Shown one piece after another: positions 1-5,442 of a stretch of DNA of 10,531 nucleotides. The first letter of the stretch is position 1, and every line of letters begins with the position of its first letter. The stretch comes from JAPWJZ01 sp035626855. Its GTDB lineage: Bacteria; Pseudomonadota; Alphaproteobacteria; Micavibrionales; UBA2020. The notes below the pieces were generated by a model. It did not search any database. It saw nothing but the letters and a program-made list of their open reading frames with translations, and was not told the origin of the DNA. Location of the stretch: NCBI GenBank assembly GCA_035626855.1, contig DASPMW010000138.1:1-10531 (forward strand). The letters are read 5' to 3'. A program made the translations under genes and the position numbers.

Positions 1-516
1 GGGCGCCTGCCCCGGCAGTGGCGGCCTTATGCATGGATGGTCCTTGTGCTCGGCTTTGCCGCCCTGCTGCCGCTCGGCTACGCGTTTGCGACCTCGGGCG
101 GCGGTCAGCGGCGTGCAACTTCGACCCCCTGCCTTCAGTCGCTGCGGCTCATGGTGCAGACGGGCGCGCTGGAAAAACTGCTCGGGCCTGAAAACCTCAT
201 CCTTGTTGCGCCTGAAAATGCCGGCGGCGAAATCCTGTTCTTTACGCCCTATCGCATCATCGCCTCCAATTACCACCGCGAGGGACAGGGGCTCGCGGCG
301 CTGCATCGGATCACCCGCGCCACAACCGCGGCCGAGGCGGAAACACGTCTCGCCGCCCGCGCGGTCGATGCGGTCCTTTATTGCCCCGACGTCACGACCC
401 CGGAAAGCTGGCTGCGGCAGACGGACGAGCCTGGTATGATTCCAGGGGGCTTCACGGAAATTCCATTGGGAAGCACACCCGCCATACTTCTGAAAAATAA
501 CATGCTAAACCGCTGA
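1..516 (+). CDS. C-terminal part of a polytopic membrane protein (5' end outside window)
   Basis: The reading frame is open from base 1 and ends at TGA 514-516, giving 171 residues; the Met at base 37 is internal, because the frame continues upstream without a stop. Residues about 12-32 form one hydrophobic membrane segment (WMVLVLGFAALLPLGYAFA), followed by a soluble C-terminal domain of about 135 residues. That domain contains NLILVAPENAGGEILFFTPY and then SNYHREGQGL. This arrangement (last transmembrane helix, then a tail with a TPYR..-YHR-G motif) resembles the C-terminus of large uncharacterised alphaproteobacterial membrane proteins, possibly of GT-C glycosyltransferase type. I recall that resemblance and have not computed it, so the function is unassigned. 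It is separated from the secretion genes by 170 nt and is probably not part of that system. Confidence 0.75.
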   Translation, partial: GRLPRQWRPYAWMVLVLGFAALLPLGYAFATSGGGQRRATSTPCLQSLRLMVQTGALEKLLGPENLILVAPENAGGEILFFTPYRIIASNYHREGQGLAALHRITRATTAAEAETRLAARAVDAVLYCPDVTTPESWLRQTDEPGMIPGGFTEIPLGSTPAILLKNNMLNR

Positions 517-686
517 TACGACGGAATAAGTTTGTGATAGCTGCATCCTTGGGCGAATGGCTGTATAATTATCCATAAGCACGTTGGGGCCAAAAAGTTG
601 TGCAAAACCATAGAATGGACTAGTTTAAACGACTGCAGCCGCCTTTTCGCCGGCTGCGCCAAGGGTATTCAGGGGCGACGGGCGCG
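517..686 (+). promoter_or_regulatory. Intergenic region with probable promoter for the DsbC-like gene
   Basis: This gap is visibly richer in A and T than the flanking genes. It contains a perfect TATAAT at 564-569, embedded in the palindrome ATAATTAT (565-572). No good -35 hexamer lies 16-18 nt upstream (541-546 reads CTGCAT), so the promoter call rests on the -10 box alone. Initiation there would leave a leader of about 110 nt. The leader holds the palindrome GTTTAAAC (623-630) and a hairpin at 635-657. A likely ribosome binding site, AGGGGCG, lies at 671-677 before the ATG at 687. No terminator for the upstream gene is evident. Confidence 0.35.
635..657 (+). other. Stem-loop in the leader of the DsbC-like gene
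   Basis: GCAGCCG (635-641) pairs perfectly with CGGCTGC (651-657) around a 9-nt loop. No run of T follows, so it does not look like an intrinsic terminator. It lies about 30 nt before the start codon and could be a leader structure or chance in GC-rich DNA. Confidence 0.3.
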
Positions 687-1508
687 ATGAAAAACATTCT
701 GGTCATGCTGATCGTGGCGGTGGCAGTCCTTTGGTCGGGCGCCGCAATGGCGCAAAAGAAGCCCAACACCGCCGAACTCGTGCAATTCGAAAAGCTGGGC
801 GGCAAAATCCTTTATGTCGGCAAATCCTATGACCTCGACGGCTGGCTGCTGATCGGGCGCGACGGCGAAGTGCGCTCGATGATCTATACGACGGCCATGG
901 GCGCGATGCTCAAGGGCCAGATGTTCTCCCCCGGCGGCAAAAACATCACCAAGACGCAGCTCCAGATATATCGCCAGAAAATGGGCGGATCGCAGGGCGC
1001 TGTGAAGATGGACGCGACGACCGACAAGGACGCTGTGCCGAAGGCCGAGCAATTCTATGCCGCCGTTGAAAAAGCCAACTGGGTGCGGGTCGGCGTGCCG
1101 GACGCACCGTACATTTATATGTTCATTAATACCGGCTGCGAGCACTGCCAGTCGCTGTTCCGCACGCTGAAGGGCTCGGTTGACAAGGGCATGCTGCAAC
1201 TGCGCATCCTGCCCGCCGGCGAGCAGGAGGAAAACCGCGACAGCGGCGCCGCCATGCTTTCCGTCGAAGACCCGGGCGCCGCCTGGCTCGACTATATGGA
1301 CGGCAAGAAAGGCTCGCTGCACAAGACGCTGATCAAGGGCGACGCGCTCGAAAAGATCAAGGCCAATGGCAAGCTCGCCAAGGAATGGAAACTGCCGCAA
1401 TACCCCTTCACCATTTATCGCAAAGTCTCAGACGGGACGCTGATGACGATCGTCGGCCAGCCGGAAAACCCGATGCTGCTAATGTCCGACCTCATCAAGA
1501 ACCCATAA
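687..1508 (+). CDS. Periplasmic DsbC/DsbG-like thioredoxin-fold protein (TrbB-like)
   Basis: The protein has 273 residues. Residues 1-22 are a signal peptide ending in AAMA before QKK, so it should act in the periplasm. Residues about 27-95 fit the N-terminal dimerisation region of DsbC/DsbG. The thioredoxin fold follows, with active site C151-E-H-C154 inside MFINTGCEHCQSLF and a probable cis-Pro loop at P240 (QYPFTIY). The family reduces or isomerises disulfide bonds in exported proteins; the CEHC dipeptide does not tell isomerase from oxidase. Length matches DsbC-type proteins (about 230-280 aa). IncI-type conjugation loci often carry such a protein (TrbB on R64), which fits the neighbours. 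The next gene starts 12 nt after its stop, so they are probably co-transcribed. The ATG at 687 is preceded by AGGGGCG and gives the complete signal peptide. The fold and location are well supported; the substrate is inferred. Confidence 0.85.
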   Translation: MKNILVMLIVAVAVLWSGAAMAQKKPNTAELVQFEKLGGKILYVGKSYDLDGWLLIGRDGEVRSMIYTTAMGAMLKGQMFSPGGKNITKTQLQIYRQKMGGSQGAVKMDATTDKDAVPKAEQFYAAVEKANWVRVGVPDAPYIYMFINTGCEHCQSLFRTLKGSVDKGMLQLRILPAGEQEENRDSGAAMLSVEDPGAAWLDYMDGKKGSLHKTLIKGDALEKIKANGKLAKEWKLPQYPFTIYRKVSDGTLMTIVGQPENPMLLMSDLIKNP

Positions 1509-1520
1509 AGGAACGCCATT

Positions 1521-1979
1521 GTGATTACCGCCCAGGCCCTCGCCGCTTGCATCTTCACCGCCGCACAGACTTATTCCGTGCCGCCGACCGTGATCTTGGG
1601 CGTGCTGCATGTCGAGGGCGGGCGGATTGGCATGGCCTCCCCCAACACCAACGGCACCTATGACCTCGGCCCCATGCAGATCAACACGATCTGGATGCCC
1701 GAGCTCGCGCGCTACTGGCGCGTGACCGAAAAGACCGCGATGCGCATGGTGCGCGACGACGCCTGCACGAATATCGGCGTCGGCGCCTGGATCCTGCGCC
1801 GCAAGATGAACGAATCCGGCTCGATGGCGGGCGGCATTGCCTGGTACCATTCGGCGACGCCGGGCGTCGGCTCTAGCTACCGCGCGAAAGTGCTGCGCGC
1901 GATGCAGAAGTATCGCCTCATCCGCCAGCCGGAAGACCTCATGGCCGCCTCGACCGCGCGCACCAAGCGCCGCGGCTAG
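1521..1979 (+). CDS. SLT-type lytic transglycosylase (VirB1/PilT-like)
   Basis: The protein has 152 residues. It cleaves peptidoglycan glycan strands, and in T4SS loci such enzymes locally open the wall for the apparatus. The Slt/GEWL fold shows as VPPTVILGVLHVEGG with the candidate catalytic Glu at residue 32, then YDLGPMQIN (residues 47-55, the usual G-L-M-Q-I-N element), and a C-terminal helix pair with GGIAWYHS. The GTG start at 1521 is set by AAGGA at 1508-1512 and by the in-frame TAA at 1506-1508, which rules out a longer N-terminus. There is therefore no signal peptide: the first helix of the catalytic domain begins at residue 2. VirB1-type enzymes normally carry one, so export is unexplained. 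It lies directly behind the DsbC-like gene and is followed by a terminator-like repeat. Confidence 0.85.
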   Translation: MITAQALAACIFTAAQTYSVPPTVILGVLHVEGGRIGMASPNTNGTYDLGPMQINTIWMPELARYWRVTEKTAMRMVRDDACTNIGVGAWILRRKMNESGSMAGGIAWYHSATPGVGSSYRAKVLRAMQKYRLIRQPEDLMAASTARTKRRG

Positions 1980-2028
1980 GCGTTTTCCTTAAATATCTTT
2001 CCAGAGTCGAATTGAAAAAAACCGCAGA

Positions 2029-2053
2029 AAACAGGCGCTTGCCTGTTTGCTTT
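2029..2053 (+). terminator. Terminator-like inverted repeat after the transglycosylase gene
   Basis: AAACAGGC (2029-2036) and GCCTGTTT (2041-2048) form a perfect 8-bp stem with the tetraloop GCTT, followed by GCTTT. It lies 49 nt after the stop of the upstream gene and before the dotD start. The T-tract is short and interrupted, so termination may be partial. The A-rich stretch before it would give a T-tract on the opposite strand, but no minus-strand gene needs it. Confidence 0.4.
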
Positions 2054-2074
2054 GCGCGCGAAACTGGCTAATAT
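2047..2074 (+). promoter_or_regulatory. Weak candidate promoter for dotD-dotC-dotB-icmT
   Basis: TTGCTT (2047-2052) and TAATAT (2069-2074) are 16 nt apart, matching the sigma-70 consensus at 3/6 and 4/6 positions. It overlaps the right arm of the terminator-like repeat. This is the best pair I found in the 150-nt gap before dotD, but it is weak, and the operon could equally be read from upstream. Confidence 0.2.
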
Positions 2075-2129
2075 CGGCAACTACGATGTTCTCCTAATTC
2101 TGTTTTGGGCAGGGATGAAAATTTTTTCC

Positions 2130-2621
2130 ATGAATAAGACCCTCTCGCTCCTTGGCGCCGCCGGCCTGTCCCTGATGGTTTCGGCCTGCGCCCTTCCGGG
2201 CAATGTCGACCAGCAGCTGGTGGCTGAGCCCGACCCGCTCGCGCTGCGCCTTGCGGCCGCTGTCGACAAGGCATCCGCATCGCTGGAGACGCTCGCTTCC
2301 GTCGAACAGGCGCGCAACCCGGGCGCCGCCGTGCAGACTGTTCCCTATGCGCCGCAGGAGCTGCGCCGCACCATGACGATGAAATGGATTGGCCCGCTCG
2401 AGCCCGCTGTGCAGCGCCTCGCCGACCGCGCCGGCTACGAGATGATGGTGAATGGCGACCTCCCGCCCGCGCCTGTCGTGATCAATCTCGACGTGCGCCA
2501 GAAAATGGTTATCGACATCCTGCGTGATGTCGGCCTGCAGGCCGGCCAGCGCGCCGATGTCGTTGTCGATCCTGAACGCCGTGTTGTGGAGTTGAACTAT
2601 GCGCCTGTTTCCGGCGATTAA
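2130..2621 (+). CDS. dotD: DotD/TraH-like outer-membrane lipoprotein of a type IVB secretion system
   Basis: Starting at ATG 2130 the protein has 163 residues, about the length of Legionella DotD. MNKTLSLLGAAGLSLMVSAC is a lipoprotein signal peptide with lipobox V-S-A-C and lipidated Cys20. The C-terminal half (from about WIGPLEPAVQRLADRAGYEM) is the DotD fold, which resembles a secretin N0 domain. DotD works with DotC to place DotH in the outer membrane, forming the T4BSS core ring. The frame can be extended to ATG 2115 or TTG 2052, but those starts put extra residues before the signal peptide. For 2115 the AGGG motif touches the start codon, so 2130 is preferred even though AGGG is then 15 nt away. 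The gene overlaps dotC by 23 nt, so translation is probably coupled. Identification rests on the lipobox, fold pattern, size and position before dotC and dotB. Confidence 0.85.
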   Translation: MNKTLSLLGAAGLSLMVSACALPGNVDQQLVAEPDPLALRLAAAVDKASASLETLASVEQARNPGAAVQTVPYAPQELRRTMTMKWIGPLEPAVQRLADRAGYEMMVNGDLPPAPVVINLDVRQKMVIDILRDVGLQAGQRADVVVDPERRVVELNYAPVSGD

Positions 2622-3774
2622 GACCGCGCTGCTCGCGGGCGTCTGCTGCCTGGCGCTGGTCGCGTCCGCCGCCGACGCGCAGACCATGCCCGTGCGCAAC
2701 CGCAACCCGAACCCGCAGGTGCCGCCCGGCATCTCGCCCGGCACCGCCAACCAGGTGCAGCAGGCCCAGCAGCAGGCGAACAACGCCGTGCTCGGCATGC
2801 TTCCCGGTGCGCAGCCGTCGCGCGGCCTGTTCGACCGCTCCCGCAAGTCGACGATGACGGAAGAAGAGCAGAAGGAAGCGCTCAAGGACAAGGACAGCTC
2901 GGAATACAAGGCCCATATGCTCGCCAAGAAGGCGCGTGAAAGCGGCGAGTTCCACCAGGGCATCGAGCGCGAAAAAGAGCGCGACATGACCGCGACGGAC
3001 GAGATCATCACGCCGCCCGAGATGACCGCGCTCCAGCATATCCGCGAAACGCACGAAGCGCGCGGCAACGAGATTTTCGACGAGCTGCTCGGCAAGCCGA
3101 TGTCGCTCGACCTGCGCATGGAAGCGCAGCGCGAAGCGGCGCTGTCCTACGGCGCGCGCGGCGGCCTCGCCAAGCGCACCTACCAGATCACCGAGCGCCT
3201 GCGCGACTACGAGCCGACCTTCGACAAGGTCTATAACTTCCGCGCACTGCTTATCAAGGCGCCGTCGGGCCTCATGATCGAGCCGCCGATCGTCAAGGAA
3301 TCCCTCGACGCGCTCGCGATCTCCGACGGCGGCAACGAAGCCGCGGTCGCCGACCAGATCGTGAAAATCAGCAAGCAGGCGAAGATCGTGACCGCCCCCC
3401 GCGACTGGCGCGGCTACCTTTCCTTCGCCTACGAAACCGAAATCCCGCCGCCGCCCCGCGTGCTCTGGCCGAAAGACGACAAGGAACAGGTGCGCTGGAA
3501 CGAATGGGTCCGCCAGGGCTGGGATGCCGGCTATGCGCAGGGCGAGCAGATCTTTGAAACCAACCTCGCCCAGCTTTCGGCCGATTACGACGGCATGGTG
3601 CGTTACCGCATGCTGCTGGCGGAAGGAAAAATTTCACAGCCCTACGCGCTGCAGGAAGACCGTGGTGTCACCGGCGGCCGGAACGAGATGCGGGTGGGCG
3701 ACCGCGCGCTTCGCATTACGGGGCCCTCACAGTTCCTGACGGGGGCAGACCTATGGAAGCCGGCAGACCGGTAA
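2599..3774 (+). CDS. dotC: DotC/TraI-like T4BSS outer-membrane core protein
   Basis: The protein has 391 residues. Residues 1-28 are a signal peptide best cleaved after ADA before QT. Residues about 29-125 are a Gln/Asn- and charge-rich, probably disordered or helical stretch. From about residue 170 it matches DotC/TraI closely: LRMEAQREAALSYGARGGLA, FDKVYNFRALLI, EPPIVKES, PRDWRGYLSF, WVRQGWDAGYAQGEQIFETN, YDGMVRYRMLL, GVTGG and LRITGPSQFL. DotC is needed with DotD to localise DotH in the outer membrane. The start is supported by TGGAG at 2587-2591; it overlaps dotD by 23 nt and dotB by 22 nt. Oddity: family members are typically lipoproteins, but here the signal reads LLAGVCCLALVASAADAQ, with Val or Cys rather than Gly/Ala/Ser before each Cys. 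Lipidation is therefore unlikely. Confidence 0.93.
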   Translation: MRLFPAIKTALLAGVCCLALVASAADAQTMPVRNRNPNPQVPPGISPGTANQVQQAQQQANNAVLGMLPGAQPSRGLFDRSRKSTMTEEEQKEALKDKDSSEYKAHMLAKKARESGEFHQGIEREKERDMTATDEIITPPEMTALQHIRETHEARGNEIFDELLGKPMSLDLRMEAQREAALSYGARGGLAKRTYQITERLRDYEPTFDKVYNFRALLIKAPSGLMIEPPIVKESLDALAISDGGNEAAVADQIVKISKQAKIVTAPRDWRGYLSFAYETEIPPPPRVLWPKDDKEQVRWNEWVRQGWDAGYAQGEQIFETNLAQLSADYDGMVRYRMLLAEGKISQPYALQEDRGVTGGRNEMRVGDRALRITGPSQFLTGADLWKPADR

Positions 3775-5015
3775 GCCTCCTCAAGAAGGGCGTTGACGAC
3801 CTCAAGTCGACTTGGCCCGGGGAGCCTGACCGATTCAACGAGAGCCATGTCGATCCCTTCCTGCTCTGGTGCATCAAGCAGGGCTCGTCCGACGTATCGA
3901 TCCAGACCAACCGCCCCGTTATGTGCGAGATTTCAGGCTCGCTCTATCCCGTCACCTATCGCGCGCTCGATGCCGCCGACATCGTAACCTTCGTCACGCG
4001 GCTCTACGGCACCGAGGCGCTCGCGATCCTCGCCGGCGGCGCCGATATCGACTTGGCCTACGAGGTCATGACCGACCGCTTCACGCGCTCGCGTTTCCGC
4101 GTCAACATTACGGCGATCCTGGCAGAAGGCCGCGACGGCGTGCAGATCACGATGCGTGTCCTGCCCTCCGCGCCGCCCACCTTCGCACAGCTGAAAATCG
4201 AAAAAGAAATCATCGACGGCTGGCGTCCGAGGAACGGGATCGTGCTTGTGACCGACCCCACGGGCTCGGGCAAGTCGACGCTGCTGGCGGCCGGCATCCG
4301 GTCGCTCATCGAATCCCATCACGGCTGCGGCAAGCTGCTGACCTATGAAGCGCCCATCGAATTCACCTATGACTCGGTCGTCTCGCGCCGCTCGCTCGTC
4401 GCGCAGTCGGAAGTGCCGCGCCACCTGCCGACCTTCGCGGCCGGGGTGCGTAACGCACTCCGCCGCAAGCCCGAAATCATCCTCGTCGGCGAGTCCCGCG
4501 ACCGCGAAACGATTTCGGCCTCGATCGAAGCCGCGCAGACGGGACACCTTGTGTTCTCAACCGTTCACACGACCGGCGTTGCCTCGACCATCCGACGCAT
4601 GGTCTCGACCTTCGAGCCGGGGGAGCGGAACGAGCGCGCTTTCTCCCTCATGGAAACCGTGCGGATGATCGTGACGCAAACGCTCGTGCCGAAAATCGGC
4701 GGCGGACGCGTCGCCTTGCGCGAATACATGGTCTTTACCGAAGAAATCCGCGAAACGCTCCTCAACATGACCTACGACAAGTGGCCGGCGGAGCTCATGG
4801 CCATGGTCGAAAAATACGGCAAGACCATGGAAAGCCAGGCGCGCCGCGCTTTCGAGGCTGGACTTATCGAAAAGCGGCACTACCTCGTTTACCTGCAGGG
4901 CTCCAAGGCCGCGCAGGAAGCGCTCAAGCGCATTGCGCGCCAGGAAGCCGGCGAGACCATCGATATGGACTCGAACGAGCCCAAGATGGAAGCAAGCGAC
5001 GTTCACAGCAAGTAG
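3753..5015 (+). CDS. dotB: DotB/TraJ-like secretion ATPase (PilT/GspE family)
   Basis: The protein has 420 residues, somewhat longer than Legionella DotB (about 377), with extra residues at both ends. It is a cytoplasmic hexameric ATPase that powers the T4BSS at the inner membrane. Residues about 30-150 are the N-terminal PAS-like domain (FLLWCIKQGSSDVSIQTNRP). The RecA-like domain has Walker A at 168-176 (DPTGSGKST, Lys174), the Asp box (LLTYEAPIEFTYD), HLPTFAAGVRNALRRKP, Walker B (EIILVGESRDRETI) and the His box (STVHTTG). Asp168 replaces the first Gly of the P-loop (codon GAC where GGC is expected); the remaining residues are canonical. The C-terminal tail (about 385-420) is charged. The ATG at 3753 lies within dotC, shortly after a GGGGGC motif, so translation is probably coupled; icmT follows after 14 nt. 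The family assignment is secure. Confidence 0.95.
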   Translation: MEAGRPVSLLKKGVDDLKSTWPGEPDRFNESHVDPFLLWCIKQGSSDVSIQTNRPVMCEISGSLYPVTYRALDAADIVTFVTRLYGTEALAILAGGADIDLAYEVMTDRFTRSRFRVNITAILAEGRDGVQITMRVLPSAPPTFAQLKIEKEIIDGWRPRNGIVLVTDPTGSGKSTLLAAGIRSLIESHHGCGKLLTYEAPIEFTYDSVVSRRSLVAQSEVPRHLPTFAAGVRNALRRKPEIILVGESRDRETISASIEAAQTGHLVFSTVHTTGVASTIRRMVSTFEPGERNERAFSLMETVRMIVTQTLVPKIGGGRVALREYMVFTEEIRETLLNMTYDKWPAELMAMVEKYGKTMESQARRAFEAGLIEKRHYLVYLQGSKAAQEALKRIARQEAGETIDMDSNEPKMEASDVHSK

Positions 5016-5029
5016 GAGCAGGCGCTTAA

Positions 5030-5320
5030 ATGGCTGATCAACCGATCCAAGGCTGGCACTGGCGCAACTCCATGAAAACGGTGCGCTTTTTTATCTTTGA
5101 CGCCCGCGCCGGCTTCTTCGTCGTCCTCGTTCTCGTCCATGCCCGCCTCTGGACGCTCGTGCTGGCGCTCTCCGTCATGACGATCTTCTGGATGTTCGAG
5201 CGCAAAAGTCTCTCCTTCCCGGCGGCCTTGCGCGCCATCCGCGTCTGGATCATCGGGCCGAAGCGCCCGGGATGGATCTGGACCCGCCGCCGCAAGCTGC
5301 AGGATACCGGCTCCAGCTAG
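5030..5320 (+). CDS. icmT: IcmT/TraK-like small inner-membrane T4BSS component
   Basis: The protein has 96 residues; Legionella IcmT has about 86. The order of features is diagnostic: HWRNSMKTVRFFIFDARAGF, then a hydrophobic hairpin VVLVLVHARLWTLVLALSVM with FWMFER, then LSFPAALRAIRVWIIGP and a basic tail (RPGWIWTRRRK). Two membrane segments at about residues 27-42 and 43-58 place it in the inner membrane. IcmT is a conserved component of Dot/Icm and IncI systems (TraK), required for full function, with no known enzymatic activity. AGGAG at 5014-5018 overlaps the dotB stop and sets the ATG at 5030. Its position directly after dotB reproduces the traH-I-J-K order of IncI plasmids, whereas in Legionella icmT is the first gene of a separate cluster. 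Confidence 0.93.
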   Translation: MADQPIQGWHWRNSMKTVRFFIFDARAGFFVVLVLVHARLWTLVLALSVMTIFWMFERKSLSFPAALRAIRVWIIGPKRPGWIWTRRRKLQDTGSS

Positions 5321-5365
5321 CGCTGCTCCGCGTCCGCCCTCTGCCCAAAAAACCCTGTCCCTCTA

Positions 5366-5395
5366 TTGATTTAGTCCGCGGAAGAGGACTATAAA
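5366..5395 (+). promoter_or_regulatory. Candidate sigma-70 promoter for the TcpQ-like gene
   Basis: TTGATT (5366-5371) and TATAAA (5390-5395) are separated by 18 nt, each matching the consensus at 4-5 of 6 positions. Initiation near 5402 would give a leader of about 40 nt, with AGGA at 5429-5432 before the ATG at 5443. This is the strongest promoter-like pair in the window and lies in the 122-nt gap after icmT. Confidence 0.5.
5372..5391. promoter_or_regulatory. Operator-like inverted repeat between -35 and -10 boxes
   Basis: TAGTCC (5372-5377) and GGACTA (5386-5391) are perfect inverted arms around 8 nt. They fill the spacer of the candidate promoter and touch its -10 box, a common place for a repressor or MerR-type activator site. 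Six-base arms can also arise by chance. Confidence 0.3.
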
Positions 5396-5442
5396 AGGAC
5401 ATTCGATTGTTCTTAAACACCAACGGGCAGGATACCCTTTCC

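Noticed and set aside
635..657. Intrinsic terminator for the upstream membrane protein gene
   Set aside because: The stem is good but no T-tract follows and it lies about 120 nt after the stop, next to the following start codon.
2052..2129. Longer DotD starting at TTG 2052
   Set aside because: It would bury a canonical lipoprotein signal peptide 26 residues inside the protein and begin within a terminator-like element.
2094..3119. 341-aa open frame on the minus strand
   Set aside because: It lies across dotD and dotC on the other strand, with Ser/Arg-rich composition and no domain; dotD and dotC are clearly real.
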